DNA from: Clostridium sp.
GTDB lineage: Bacteria > Bacillota > Clostridia > Lachnospirales > Lachnospiraceae
Length of the DNA: 64,000 nt
Reading direction: 5' to 3'
NCBI GenBank assembly: GCA_031275405.1
Contig: JAISOV010000047.1
Coordinates: 1-64,000, forward strand
Shown here: positions 1 through 8,526 of the stretch, one piece after another
Position numbering within the stretch: position 1 is the stretch's first letter
How the letters are laid out: each line of letters begins with the position of its first letter
The notes under the pieces: generated by a model
Told to the model about the DNA's origin: nothing
Database searches by the model: none
Seen by the model: only the letters and a program-made list of their open reading frames with translations
Made by a program: the position numbers and the translations under genes

Positions 1-1731
1 AAGATGGTGTCACTTGTCGCCCGGTTTGAGTATATGGTAACGGATTCGGAGCTGGAGGCGCTGGTACTGGAAAACAATCTGATCAAAGAGCATTCCCCCA
101 AGTATAATACGCTCCTGAAAGACGACAAGACCTATCCTTTTATCAAGGTGACGGCGGGGGAAGACTATCCCAGGATCCTGTTCTCCAGAGAGCTGCAGAA
201 AGGGCGCCAGGCCAACAAAGCCAAGTATTTCGGCCCCTACAGCAGCGCGGGAGCGGTAAAGGATACGATCGAGCTGCTGAACAAGCTGTATCAGCTGCGT
301 ACCTGTAGCCGGAGCCTGCCTAAGGAGATCGGGAACGGACGGCCTTGCCTGAACTATCATATGAAGCAGTGCCTGGCGCCCTGCCAAGGCTATGTCGGCA
401 AGGAGCAGTACCGGAAACAGGTCGCGGACGCACTGGAATTCCTGGGCGGGAACTACCGCCCGATCCTGGACCGTCTGGAGGGGCAGATGACGGCGGCGGC
501 GGAGCGGCTGGAATTTGAGGAGGCCGCCAAGTACCGGGATCTGTACCAGAGCGTCCAGAAAGTCGCCCAGAAGCAAAAGATCACGGACAGCGGCGGCGAG
601 GACAAAGACGTGGTCGGGGTGTACCGGGAGGAAGCCGAAGCGGTTGTCCAGGTCTTTTTTATCCGGAACGGGAAGCTGATCGGCAGGGAACATTATTATA
701 TGACGCAGGTGTCGGGGAAGACGGAACCTCAGATACTGGAAGACTTCGTGAAACAGTTTTATGCGGGAACCCCCTTTATCCCGAAAGAGCTGATGCTACA
801 GCATGAAATAGAAGACCATGACCTTCTGGAAAAATTCCTGACCCAGCGCAGGGGCGCACGGGTCTATCTGAAAGTGCCGAAAGCGGGAACGAAAGAAAAA
901 CTGGTGGAACTGGCGGCACAGAACGCGAAGCTGATCCTGAGCCAGGACCGGGAGAAACTGAAACGCGAAGAGGGCAGAACCATCGGCGCGGTGAAAGAGC
1001 TTGCCGCCCTGCTGGGGGTCGCACGGCTGAACCGGATGGAAGCTTACGATATTTCCAACATCAGCGGGTTTGAAAACGTGGGTTCCATGGTGGTATATGA
1101 AAAGGGGAAGCCGAAACGCAGCGATTACCGAAAATTCAAGATCAAGTCGGTCTCCGGCCCGGACGACTATGCCTGTATGAAAGAGGTGCTGACCAGGCGC
1201 TTCCGCCATGGGATGGAGGAAAGCAGAGAACTGGAAGAAAAGGAGCTGGGGCAGGAGTACGGAAGCTTCACGAGGTTTCCGGATCTGATCCTGATGGACG
1301 GAGGGCGGGGGCAGGTGAACATCGCGCTCTTGGTGCTGAAAGAACTGGAGCTTTCCATCCCGGTCTGCGGCATGGTGAAAGACGACGATCACCGAACCAG
1401 AGGGCTGTATTACAACAACGTGGAAATGCCGATCGACAGCCGCAGCGAGGGTTTCCGGCTGATTACCCGGATACAGGACGAGGCGCACCGTTTTGCCATC
1501 GAATATCATAGATCCCTGCGGCGGACTTCTCAGGTGAAGTCGGCGCTGGATGAGATCCCAGGGGTCGGCCCCGCCAGACGCAAAGCCCTGATGAGACATT
1601 TCCCGTCCTTGGAAGCGCTCAAAAAGGCGGAGGTGGAAGAGTTGCTGCAGGTACCGGAGATCCCCAGGAACGTGGCGGAGGAGATCCGCCGCTTTTTCGG
1701 GCAGGCAGAGACAGCGCATGGAAGAAATTAG
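1..1731 (+). CDS. uvrC: UvrABC excision nuclease subunit C, 5'-partial
   Basis: Subunit of nucleotide excision repair that makes both incisions around a lesion bound by UvrA/UvrB. The frame is open to the left edge and 576 residues are visible. About 40-50 N-terminal residues, including the GIY-YIG signature, lie outside the window; the first visible residues match the end of that domain ([23 protein letters not shown]). Next come a conserved cysteine-rich stretch ([15 protein letters not shown]), a UVR motif ([15 protein letters not shown]), the RNase H-like endonuclease domain ([25 protein letters not shown]) and a C-terminal helix-hairpin-helix pair ([19 protein letters not shown]). It converges on pflA across a bidirectional terminator. 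I see no internal damage. Confidence 0.97.
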   Translation, partial: KMVSLVARFEYMVTDSELEALVLENNLIKEHSPKYNTLLKDDKTYPFIKVTAGEDYPRILFSRELQKGRQANKAKYFGPYSSAGAVKDTIELLNKLYQLRTCSRSLPKEIGNGRPCLNYHMKQCLAPCQGYVGKEQYRKQVADALEFLGGNYRPILDRLEGQMTAAAERLEFEEAAKYRDLYQSVQKVAQKQKITDSGGEDKDVVGVYREEAEAVVQVFFIRNGKLIGREHYYMTQVSGKTEPQILEDFVKQFYAGTPFIPKELMLQHEIEDHDLLEKFLTQRRGARVYLKVPKAGTKEKLVELAAQNAKLILSQDREKLKREEGRTIGAVKELAALLGVARLNRMEAYDISNISGFENVGSMVVYEKGKPKRSDYRKFKIKSVSGPDDYACMKEVLTRRFRHGMEESRELEEKELGQEYGSFTRFPDLILMDGGRGQVNIALLVLKELELSIPVCGMVKDDDHRTRGLYYNNVEMPIDSRSEGFRLITRIQDEAHRFAIEYHRSLRRTSQVKSALDEIPGVGPARRKALMRHFPSLEALKKAEVEELLQVPEIPRNVAEEIRRFFGQAETAHGRN

Positions 1732-1761
1732 GGGTGTTCCCTGCGGGCATTTTGGGAATCA

Positions 1762-1805
1762 AAAAAGTTACACTTGGATGGCCTGGCACCCTTGTGTAAC
1801 TTTTT
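1762..1805. terminator. Bidirectional terminator between uvrC and pflA
   Basis: AAAAAGTTACAC at 1762-1773 is the exact reverse complement of GTGTAACTTTTT at 1794-1805. The hairpin has T-runs in both directions, as expected between two convergent genes. Confidence 0.85.
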
Positions 1806-1816
1806 CTGGGAAATTC

Positions 1817-2671
1817 TTAATGCGTCTCTTCCATGGAAGGTATTTTTTTCATGGAAGGTATCTTTTCCATTTGTTCCGCCCGGCGTTTCCGGATCCCGTC
1901 CAGAATGATCTGCTTCTTTTCCGGGATCTTCTCTTTGTCCATAGGCGGAACGCCTTTCAGGCGATAGGGGATCCCAAGCTTCTCATACTTGCCCTCGCCC
2001 ATCGTGTGGTAGGGAAGGACGTCCAAGGCTTTCAGGTTGTGAAACTGCCCGATGAAATACCCCAGTTGGAACAAGGATTCCTCATCGTCCGTGAAGCCTG
2101 GAACCACGACATGGCGGATCCACATATCCACCTGCTTCTGATCCAGATAGGCGGCAAACTCCAGGATATGCCCATTGGGCTGTGAAGTCAGCTCCAGATG
2201 TTTCTCCGGGTCGATGTGCTTGATGTCCAGCATGACCAGATCGGTCAACGCCATCAGCCGGTCTATTTTTTCCATCAGGGTGCTGTTGGCCGGGTGGAAA
2301 GCAATGCCGGAGGTATCCAGGCAGGTATGGATCTTCTTGGCTTTTGCCAGGGCAAACAGGTCTGTCAGGAAATCCGGCTGCATGAGCGGCTCGCCTCCGG
2401 TGACGGTCAGGCCGCCGCCTTTGTAAAAGCCGAGGTTGCGCTCATACTGTTCAAGGATCTCAGCCGGCTCCATGAACGTGCCGCCGCTGAAATTCCAAGT
2501 GTCCGGATTGTGGCAGTAAGCGCACCGCATAGGACAGCCCTGGGTGAATACCACGAAACGTACGCCCGGGCCGTCCACGGTGCCGAAGCTTTCCAAGGAA
2601 TGGATTCTTCCAAGGGTTGGATTCTTCCAGTGGGATATAGTTCCTTCCTGGAATGTATTTCCTCCCTGCAT
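1817..2671 (-). CDS. pflA: Pyruvate formate-lyase activating enzyme
   Basis: Radical SAM enzyme (284 aa) that abstracts hydrogen from the PFL glycine to install the glycyl radical. The CxxxCxxC cluster motif is C46, C50 and C53 (QGCPMRCAYCHNPDTW), preceded by the family motif ESFGTVDGPGVRFVVF and followed by the SAM-binding TVTGGEP. It is the last gene of the pfl locus and starts 5 nt after the stop of the glycyl-radical-domain gene, with no good ribosome binding site of its own, so translational coupling is likely. Two oddities: about 20 residues precede the usual start region, encoded by a roughly 17-nt tandem repeat with TTCCAAGG cores, and the C-terminus is a direct repeat (KIPSMKKIPSM). 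Typical PflA is about 240-250 aa. Confidence 0.95.
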   Translation of the reverse strand: MQGGNTFQEGTISHWKNPTLGRIHSLESFGTVDGPGVRFVVFTQGCPMRCAYCHNPDTWNFSGGTFMEPAEILEQYERNLGFYKGGGLTVTGGEPLMQPDFLTDLFALAKAKKIHTCLDTSGIAFHPANSTLMEKIDRLMALTDLVMLDIKHIDPEKHLELTSQPNGHILEFAAYLDQKQVDMWIRHVVVPGFTDDEESLFQLGYFIGQFHNLKALDVLPYHTMGEGKYEKLGIPYRLKGVPPMDKEKIPEKKQIILDGIRKRRAEQMEKIPSMKKIPSMEETH

Positions 2672-2676
2672 GGCCG

Positions 2677-2919
2677 TCAGATATTCTCGTGGAAAGTGCG
2701 GGAGATCACGTCCGCCTGCTGTTCCGGCGTCAGCTTGATGAAGTTCACGGCATAACCGGATACGCGGATGGTCAGCTGGGGATAGTTCTCGGGATGCTTC
2801 TGCGCATCCAGTAAGGTATCCCTGTTCAGGACGTTCACATTCAGGTGGTGTCCGCCCTTTTCCGCATAGCCGTCCAATAAAGATACTAAGTTGTCAACTT
2901 GTGCTGTGTTCGTTGTCAT
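2677..2919 (-). CDS. Stand-alone glycyl-radical domain of pyruvate formate-lyase
   Basis: An 80-aa protein equal to the C-terminal end of PflB. It carries the radical loop [10 protein letters not shown] with the expected radical Gly55, preceded by [19 protein letters not shown] and followed by [14 protein letters not shown]. In ordinary PflB (about 760 aa) this segment is fused to the core; here it has its own ATG and an AGGAGG site 6-8 nt upstream. Core (679) plus this domain (80) gives the length of a normal PFL. E. coli GrcA (YfiD) is a known separate glycyl-radical domain, but it supplements a full-length PFL. Here I see no full-length PFL in the window, so this protein probably supplies the essential radical glycine in trans. 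It lies between the 72-aa gene and pflA. Confidence 0.93.
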   Translation of the reverse strand: MTTNTAQVDNLVSLLDGYAEKGGHHLNVNVLNRDTLLDAQKHPENYPQLTIRVSGYAVNFIKLTPEQQADVISRTFHENI

Positions 2920-2961
2920 CGTTTTTTCCTCCTGTTGTCTTGAAATGGTGAGAAGTTTTGT

Positions 2962-3180
2962 TTACTGGTAGTCGTCCAGACCCTCATGAAGGGTCGGCAC
3001 GCTGCAGGCCAAGGGTGTCCGGGAGCAGTCCGAGCAGCCCATCGTCTGAATGTCTTTCGGGGGCCTCCCCGGGCGGAAGGCAACCTCCGGGGAAGTCTCC
3101 ACATTGATATGCCCGACCCCTCTGGATATGTCGGCATCCAGCATTTTTACCAGGTCGTCAATCATTGCGTGGTCGTCCAT
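2962..3180 (-). CDS. 72-aa cysteine-containing protein in the split PFL locus
   Basis: Small protein of unknown function with a strong GAGGAGGG site 5-6 nt before its ATG, lying between the PFL core and the glycyl-radical domain on the same strand. Residues 6-27 (MIDDLVKMLDADISRGVGHINV) resemble residues 8-29 of the radical-domain protein ([22 protein letters not shown]), so it looks like a paralogue of that domain's front half. The radical loop RVSGY is absent. Instead the second half has C49, C52 (GCSDC) and C59 followed by SVPTLHEGLDDY. I infer a partner, chaperone or regulator of the split enzyme, perhaps metal or redox linked through the cysteines. No characterised family is recognised. 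Confidence 0.85.
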   Translation of the reverse strand: MDDHAMIDDLVKMLDADISRGVGHINVETSPEVAFRPGRPPKDIQTMGCSDCSRTPLACSVPTLHEGLDDYQ

Positions 3181-3286
3181 GGTACCCTCCTCGCTATCTT
3201 AGCAGTTTGGCCTACGCGCAAAATCAGCTTCGTGAGATCCTCCTGTCAGGCAGTCAGCTTCGCGGGATCTTTTTGCCGGGCCGCCG

Positions 3287-5326
3287 TCAGCTGTTCAGGT
3301 CGAGTTCAATATCGCCCGCGAATACTTTGTCTTCCTTGCCGAGCGCGCCGGGGATGACGGTAAAGGTATTGGAAATGCCGTCCTGCGCGTCGTTGAAAGG
3401 CAGTTTTGCCACGGAAGCAAGGGAAGCTACCGCGCCGCGAGTATCGCGTCCGTGCATGGGGTTCGCGCCCGGCGCGAAAGGCTGGCCCTTCTTGCGGCCG
3501 TCCGGGGTGTTTCCGGTCGCTTTGCCATACGTCACGTTGGAAGTGATGGTAAGGATGGAAGTGGTGGGAACACCCTCGCGGTAGGTGTGGTGCCTCCTTA
3601 CGGCAGTCATGAACCTGTGTACGATCTCCTGCGCAATGGAGTCTACGCGGTCGTCATCATTTCCATATTTAGGGAAATCCCCGGTGGTCTTGAAGTCCAC
3701 GATGATACCGTCGTCATCTCTGATGGCTTCCACTTTGGCGTACCGGATCGCGGACAGGGAATCCGCCACGATGGAAAGCCCGGCGATACCGGTGGCAAAA
3801 TAGCGTTTCACGTCTCTGTCGTGGAGAGCCATCTCCGCCCTTTCGTAACAGTACTTATCGTGCATATAGTGAATGACGTTCAGGGTGTTCACATAGACGT
3901 CCGCCTGCCATTCGATCATATCCAGGAATTTCTGCATGACATCGTCGTACTCCAGCACATCCCCTTCCACTTTGCGGTATCTTGGCCCGATCTGCTTCTT
4001 GGAAACTTCGTCCACGCCGCCGTTTAAGGCATACAGCAGGCATTTTGCCAGGTTGGCGCGAGCGCCGAAGAACTGCATTTCCTTGCCGATGACCATGGAG
4101 GACACGCAGCAGGCAATGCCGTAATCATCGCCGTGGGTCACTCTCATAAGATCGTCGTTCTCATACTGGATAGAGGAAGTCTGGATGGACATCTTCGCGC
4201 AGTATTTTTTCCAGTTTTCAGGCAACCTTACCGACCACAGCACGGTCAGGTTCGGCTCCGGGGAAGGGCCTAAGTTGGTCAGCGTGTGCAGATAGCGGAA
4301 GCTCATCCGCGTCACCATGTGGCGTCCATCAATGCCCACGCCGCCTAAGGACTCCGTAACCCATACCGGATCACCCGCGAAAATCTGGTTGTATTCCGGG
4401 GTACGGGCAAATTTGATCAGCCGCAGCTTCATAATAAAATGGTCTATGAACTCCTGGATCTGGTTCTCGGTGAAAGTTCCGTTTGCCAGGTCGCGCTGCG
4501 CGTAAACATCCAAGAACGTGGAAGTACGCCCAAGGCTCATGGCAGCGCCGTTCTGCTCTTTCACCGCGCAGAGATAGCCGAAATAGGTGGCCTGGATCGC
4601 TTCCTGCACGTTCGTGGAAGGCTTAGAAATATCACAGCCATAGGAAGCCGCCATCTGTTTCATTAATTTCAGGGCGACGATCTGCTCGGAAAGCTCTTCC
4701 CGCAGCCGGATCACGTCATCGGTCATGATACGCCCGGTGGAATCTTTCTGGGCCAGTTTATCTTCGATCAGCCTGTCGATACCGTATAGGGCGATACGCC
4801 GGTAGTCTCCGATGATGCGCCCGCGCCCGTAAGCGTCCGGAAGCCCGGTGATGATGTGGGAAGAACGGCAGGCTCTCATGTCCGCGTTGTAAGCGTCGAA
4901 GCAGCCCGCGTTGTGCGTCTTGCGGTGGGTGGAGAAAAATTCGCTGATCTCCGGATCCACTTCGTAGCCGTTGTCAGAGCAGGCTTTTTCCGCCATGCGG
5001 ATGCCGCCGTAAGGCTGTAAGGCGCGTTTGAAAGGCTTGTCGGTCTGAAAGCCTACGATTTTCTCCTTCGATTTGTCCAGATACCCCGGCCCGTGGGAAG
5101 TAATGGTAGAAACCACTTTCGTGTCCATGTCCAGGACGCCGCCCGCCTCCCGTTCCTGTTTCTGTAAATCAAGTACCTGCTCCCATAAATCTTTTGTATC
5201 CTGGGTAGGCCCGGCCAGAAAAGAATCATCGCCCTCGTATGGCTGATAATTTTTCTGGATGAAGTCGCGGACATTGACTTCATTTTCCCATTTGCCCCCT
5301 ACAAAATCCGTCCACTCTGCTCTCAT
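3287..5326 (-). CDS. pflB: Pyruvate formate-lyase catalytic core lacking the glycyl-radical domain
   Basis: Converts pyruvate and CoA to acetyl-CoA and formate. The 679-aa protein has the whole PFL barrel, including the adjacent catalytic cysteines (GIACCVSSM, residues 406-407) and the conserved [19 protein letters not shown] region. It ends at [17 protein letters not shown], just where other PFLs continue into the glycine loop. The stop is followed by 106 nt and then two small genes, the second of which encodes the missing domain. The start at 5326 is set by an AGGAGG site 8 nt upstream; an earlier in-frame ATG at 5365 lacks one. The conserved body shows no sign of decay, so the split appears functional. 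A consensus sigma70 promoter lies about 90 nt upstream. Confidence 0.95.
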   Translation of the reverse strand: MRAEWTDFVGGKWENEVNVRDFIQKNYQPYEGDDSFLAGPTQDTKDLWEQVLDLQKQEREAGGVLDMDTKVVSTITSHGPGYLDKSKEKIVGFQTDKPFKRALQPYGGIRMAEKACSDNGYEVDPEISEFFSTHRKTHNAGCFDAYNADMRACRSSHIITGLPDAYGRGRIIGDYRRIALYGIDRLIEDKLAQKDSTGRIMTDDVIRLREELSEQIVALKLMKQMAASYGCDISKPSTNVQEAIQATYFGYLCAVKEQNGAAMSLGRTSTFLDVYAQRDLANGTFTENQIQEFIDHFIMKLRLIKFARTPEYNQIFAGDPVWVTESLGGVGIDGRHMVTRMSFRYLHTLTNLGPSPEPNLTVLWSVRLPENWKKYCAKMSIQTSSIQYENDDLMRVTHGDDYGIACCVSSMVIGKEMQFFGARANLAKCLLYALNGGVDEVSKKQIGPRYRKVEGDVLEYDDVMQKFLDMIEWQADVYVNTLNVIHYMHDKYCYERAEMALHDRDVKRYFATGIAGLSIVADSLSAIRYAKVEAIRDDDGIIVDFKTTGDFPKYGNDDDRVDSIAQEIVHRFMTAVRRHHTYREGVPTTSILTITSNVTYGKATGNTPDGRKKGQPFAPGANPMHGRDTRGAVASLASVAKLPFNDAQDGISNTFTVIPGALGKEDKVFAGDIELDLNS

Positions 5327-5415
5327 CTGCAATTGCCTCCTGTCTGAATCGGAAAAACGGAACATTAATAGTGACTGGTATGGCTGGAATCCTGCGATTT
5401 TTCGTTTCTTAGTAC

Positions 5416-5444
5416 ATTATAGGGAAAGTCGGCCAGATAGTCAA
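5416..5444 (-). promoter_or_regulatory. Sigma70-type promoter of the pfl locus
   Basis: On the minus strand TTGACT (5439-5444) and TATAAT (5416-5421) are separated by 17 nt. The likely start near 5409 gives a leader of about 80 nt before the core gene. Confidence 0.8.
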
Positions 5445-5564
5445 GTTGGCCGGTGTACTTTTTCAGGTACAACTCGGTGTTTTACGGTTATTTTAGAAAA
5501 AATACAGAAGTTCTTCTTAAATAAGGCAATGGGGCAAGGCAGATACTTGGTTACTGCTCGGCAA

Positions 5565-5639
5565 GGATAGCTGACCACATTCAGCATAGCTGACCACATT
5601 CGGCATAGCTGACCGCCATCCGGCATAGCTGAATGGCGG
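5565..5639. repeat. Intergenic repeat, GGCATAGCTGA family
   Basis: About four copies of a 19-20-nt unit (CGGCATAGCTGACCACATT and variants). Related units occur at 7817-7860, near 42381-42408 and near 52842-52880. Confidence 0.75.
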
Positions 5640-5750
5640 CTTGGCGCGCGTCTCTCGTCATTTTGTGCGACATCCGCACTGCCCATCCGCTGCCATATAT
5701 GGCTATGCCTATACGTGGGCGTTCCCATACATGGGCATGGCCCCTCGTTG

Positions 5751-5914
5751 CTTCGCGGGAGATTCCTGCCGCATCGTAACGGTACCTGCCATTGGATTCC
5801 TGTTTGGCAGGGTCAGCCCTTGACAGCCTGTCCTTTTCGCGGTATAGTTTTCCTGGTAGCTGGTTTTATCAAAAAAGCAGTCATACCGCTGGTCGGCAGA
5901 AGTATCCCGCGAAG
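5751..5914. repeat. 164-bp element with 20-bp imperfect terminal inverted repeats
   Basis: CTTCGCGGGAGATTCCTGCC at 5751-5770 matches the reverse complement of 5895-5914 at 17 of 20 positions. The interior has no ORF of note. This is MITE-like geometry, but I cannot see a clear target-site duplication. Confidence 0.5.
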
Positions 5915-6197
5915 CTAACCGGCATGTCTGCATGTGGGCATATGAGTATTTTGCACAGACCGCGGGGATAGTATGCGCCAAGTTATCATCCCAGCCCTTG
6001 CTGGATATGCCAGGTGCAATCTGTGCGCATATCGTACAGCTTTGCGGAATGTGTTCAGCTGTCTTTGTTGAGCAGCGGCTGCCGTCTGGCCGGCTCTGCC
6101 AAACAGTAACGGTTAAGCTTGAGGGGTATAGGGAAACATGATACGGTAAGCCCGCAGGCTGCGGGATATGCCGATACGGCAGAAAGGAGAAAAGGTC

Positions 6198-6413
6198 ATG
6201 AGCGAAGCTGTGAAGGAAAATACGAGGCAGGTCTCCAAAGAAATGACGATAGGAGACCTCCTGCGTTCCGACCCGGAGGCGGCGGAAGTGCTGCTGGAAG
6301 CCGGAATGCATTGTCTTGGCTGCCCTTCCGCGCAAGGCGAATCTTTGGAAGAAGCGGCTATGGTGCATGGAATCGACATTGATGCTTTGATGGAAGCAAT
6401 CGAGGCAAGGTAA
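6198..6413 (+). CDS. DUF1858 domain protein
   Basis: A 71-aa cytoplasmic protein. The domain core [45 protein letters not shown] is typical of DUF1858, with a CxxC pair (HCLGCP). Family members are often found beside redox or iron-sulfur genes, but their biochemical role is not established. The start is set by an AGAAAGGAG site about 7 nt before the ATG; an in-frame ATG 30 nt upstream has none. It follows the repeat-rich gap and ends before a bidirectional terminator, so it is probably monocistronic. Confidence 0.88.
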   Translation: MSEAVKENTRQVSKEMTIGDLLRSDPEAAEVLLEAGMHCLGCPSAQGESLEEAAMVHGIDIDALMEAIEAR

Positions 6414-6497
6414 GCGGGAAAGAGTGCCGGAACGGAAGCATGGAAGCGAGGGGGTCGGAAACCGGCAGGCGGAGAAAATCAGGAAAACAAGGCAATG

Positions 6498-6558
6498 AAA
6501 AAGGAACCGGCTCCTGCGGATGTGGGCTTGCTCTCCGCCGGAACCGGTTCCTGTTTTT
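6498..6558. terminator. Bidirectional terminator between the DUF1858 gene and mecA
   Basis: AAAAAGGAACCGG at 6498-6510 pairs with CCGGTTCCTGTTTTT at 6544-6558. A-run and T-run flank the stem, suiting both converging genes. Confidence 0.8.
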
Positions 6559-6566
6559 GGTAAGGC

Positions 6567-7316
6567 TCAGATCCTTGCCAGAGCCTGCAACGCGTTTTTC
6601 TTCAGGATCGTCTGGTAGTGTTCCTCTAAATAGGCGGTGCCGGACGGCAGGGATTTCTGGATACAGCCATATTCGGAAACCATGCTGCAAGCGCGGCTGA
6701 AATCCTCCGTATTCAGGTTTTTCGGAGTAAGTGTCAGCAGATATTTTCCGCTGGAGTCATCTTTATATAAGAAGCTGTTCCCTTTGTAGTTCTTTGCCAG
6801 CAGCCCGGCGATCGTAATGATCGGGTGCAGGGAATCGAAGAGGAAGATCCGGGTGAGATGTTTGTCGTTCTTCCCGCCGCCCCGGCGTCCGCCCCTCGGC
6901 AAGGCTTCCATTTCTTCCAGAGCCGCCCGGCGGCTCTCGTGGAGACGCTTGAACAGTTCCATCACCTCCTCGGCGTTATCTCCGACGTCATCGTCCGAAT
7001 CGTCATAATCTTCCTCGCCGTCCCCTGCGGAGGGGGCAAAACGGGAAAACCGGGTGTCCAGTTCTTCTGGATCTTCCACCTTCGTGATGATCAGGACAAT
7101 ACACTCCGCGTTCAAAGGAATAGCTTCGATCATCAAAGGAATATCTTCGGCTTCAAAGCCAAATTCATAATTCGCCTGCTGCATCATATCACGGAACAGG
7201 TTTTTGGCTTTCTCTGTTCCATAGGCAAGTTCGCTGATTTTTAACTCCCGGCTGGCCAAATCCTCCCTGGTCAGGGTGCAGCGAATCTGGTTTTCATTTA
7301 CTTTTTCTATTTTCAT
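6567..7316 (-). CDS. mecA: Adaptor protein MecA
   Basis: Adaptor that delivers substrates to the ClpC-ClpP protease. The 249-aa protein has the MecA layout: an N-terminal substrate-binding part (MKIEKVNENQIRCTLTREDL), an acidic low-complexity linker around residues 97-130 (DGEEDYDDSDDD), and a C-terminal ClpC-binding part (IFLFDSLHPIITIAGLL through YLEEHYQTILKKNA). Its AGGAAGGG site is about 8 nt before the ATG. A promoter lies about 190 nt upstream, so the leader is long and contains a copy of the gap repeats. What it regulates here cannot be told from the sequence. Confidence 0.93.
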   Translation of the reverse strand: MKIEKVNENQIRCTLTREDLASRELKISELAYGTEKAKNLFRDMMQQANYEFGFEAEDIPLMIEAIPLNAECIVLIITKVEDPEELDTRFSRFAPSAGDGEEDYDDSDDDVGDNAEEVMELFKRLHESRRAALEEMEALPRGGRRGGGKNDKHLTRIFLFDSLHPIITIAGLLAKNYKGNSFLYKDDSSGKYLLTLTPKNLNTEDFSRACSMVSEYGCIQKSLPSGTAYLEEHYQTILKKNALQALARI

Positions 7317-7499
7317 ACGACAACCCTTCCTTTCTGCGGTTACAGATGTAGGTATCGAGTGGCTACTGTTTGGCAGGAATATCCTGCAAAGTCAATATGC
7401 GCAAAACTATGGGGATCATGCGCATATGGTTACTGTTCGGCCGACCCTGCGGAACAGTAATGTTGAATGGTGTGTGAAAAGCTATGTTTCCATATACTT

Positions 7500-7528
7500 A
7501 TTATACGCTCATTTCGGCGGGCCGTAAA
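7500..7528 (-). promoter_or_regulatory. Candidate mecA promoter
   Basis: On the minus strand TTTACG (7523-7528) and TATAAT (7500-7505) are separated by 17 nt. The -10 is perfect and the -35 is weak. Confidence 0.55.
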
Positions 7529-7707
7529 GACTGCAATGAGGTATTATCGGCTGTAAAAACAGGAAAAATACATTTCTTGTGGAAAAATATTATCCTGTGA
7601 AAGGACTGCGTGTCTGGGTTAAAAATATCTTACACTTTTAAGACATTTTAGTCAATAAGCAGACAAAAAATTTTCAAATATTTAATATTTTGCAGCTGCG
7701 ATATGGC

Positions 7708-7738
7708 TTATCGGAAGCCGGGGAGCAGCTTCCGATAA
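7708..7738. repeat. GGAAGC hairpin, copy 1
   Basis: TTATCGGAAGC pairs exactly with GCTTCCGATAA across 9 nt and is followed by AAAAAACGC. A second hairpin of the same design with a similar flank lies at 38183-38207. It is not followed by a T-run, so it is unlikely to be a simple terminator. Confidence 0.65.
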
Positions 7739-7816
7739 AAAACGCTGTCTTTCCGCCGCATATTTTATATTTTCATATTTTGCCGTTGCGAGCCTACAGG
7801 CCGCAACTGTTGCTGT

Positions 7817-7860
7817 CAGCAAGGTCAGCTGAACACATTCAGCAAGGTCAGCTGAATGGC
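7817..7860. repeat. Intergenic repeat related to the 5565 array
   Basis: Two 23-nt units, CAGCAAGGTCAGCTGAACA and a variant ending GAATGGC, sharing the AGCTGA...CATT(C/T)AGCA core with the array at 5565. Confidence 0.65.
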
Positions 7861-7898
7861 GCAAGCTTATAAATTTTTAGAAACTTGTAATTTGGCTC

Positions 7899-7970
7899 TT
7901 GCCAAACTCCGAAAAATAGGTTATCATACCCTATAAGAGATGTTTCCGGTAATCTATGTACCGGAAGGAG
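7899..7970 (+). promoter_or_regulatory. Orphan promoter followed by a hairpin and an SD-like sequence
   Basis: TTGCCA (7899-7904) and TATCAT (7922-7927) are spaced 17 nt. About 10 nt after the predicted start, TTCCGGTA (7944-7951) pairs exactly with TACCGGAA (7959-7966), and AAGGAGG overlaps the 3' arm. No start codon lies at normal spacing after AAGGAGG, so this may be a non-coding or regulatory RNA, or the front of a lost gene. Confidence 0.35.
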
Positions 7971-8497
7971 GCAAGAAGTCCAGGTTCTGTTTTTATTTCG
8001 GATCGTTCTGTTCCGATTTATTCCCAAGGTTTATTCTATTATATGGCAGAATGTTTTTTTCTGACATTCGCCGGTATCAGAAAGGAAGGTCTTTCCACTC
8101 CTATTTTCGCTTATACAATTCAAACAAAACATATGATAAGAGATTCAGGATAAGGAATTTGTACCGCCGGAACGTCTCTATAGCATATCTATTCGGCCGT
8201 TGTCAGAAATATCAGCCTTTTCCCAAATAATACCTCGCACATTGATATATCACACAGCGCTGATTCGGGACATGCCGGTCTGCGGAAAACCTTTTGGAAC
8301 GCGGGGAAACAGAAGGGGAAGGGAATGGCGAAAAGCCGCGCTGGCCAGGGCCAGGAAGCCACTGGCTAAGGCCAGGAAGCCATTGGCCAAGCAAATGATC
8401 CGCAAGAGGATTGTTCGCCTACAGGGTGAACTGATTCGCGGGGAAAAGGACTGCCTCTCCTGCTGACGGGCAGTGCGGAAGTTTGTCAAATTTGATA

Positions 8498-8526
8498 ATG
8501 ACGCGGCCGAAATAGTCTGCTATAAT
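8498..8526 (+). promoter_or_regulatory. Candidate promoter of the GH18 gene
   Basis: Perfect TATAAT at 8521-8526 with a weak -35 (ATGACG) 17 nt upstream. It would give a leader of about 140 nt. Confidence 0.5.

Larger units (their letters stand above)
5445..6197. other. 750-bp repeat-rich gap without a gene
   Basis: No supportable gene. It contains the 19-20-nt direct repeat array at 5565-5639, several nested palindromes at 5685-5745 (for example CCATATATGG), and the inverted-repeat element at 5751-5914. The rest shows further short GGCAG and ATGTGGGCATA repeats that recur in other gaps of this window. Confidence 0.7.
7529..8497. other. 970-bp gap without a confident gene
   Basis: AT-rich at 7550-7690, then a hairpin at 7708-7738, a direct repeat at 7817-7860, an orphan promoter with a hairpin leader at 7899-7970, and an imperfect 24-nt tandem repeat around 8341-8390. 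Open frames at 7940-8230 and 8200-8466 have no ribosome binding site and basic, low-information translations, so they are not annotated. Confidence 0.65.

Noticed and set aside
796-1719. 307-aa ORF antisense to uvrC
   Set aside because: Low-information His/Gln-rich translation opposite a conserved gene.
3452-4027. 191-aa ORF antisense to pflB
   Set aside because: A codon-bias shadow of the highly expressed PFL gene; no ribosome binding site and no family-like sequence.
3287-5326. pflB split as a sequencing or frameshift error
   Set aside because: The core ends in its own tail, two new ribosome binding sites follow, and a whole 72-aa gene lies between the two parts. A single error cannot produce that.
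7940-8230. 96-aa plus-strand ORF
   Set aside because: Its ATG lies within the hairpin, the SD-like sequence is downstream of it, and the product is not protein-like.
8200-8466. 88-aa basic ORF with a KARKPLAK repeat
   Set aside because: No ribosome binding site; the repeat reflects the local 24-nt tandem DNA repeat.
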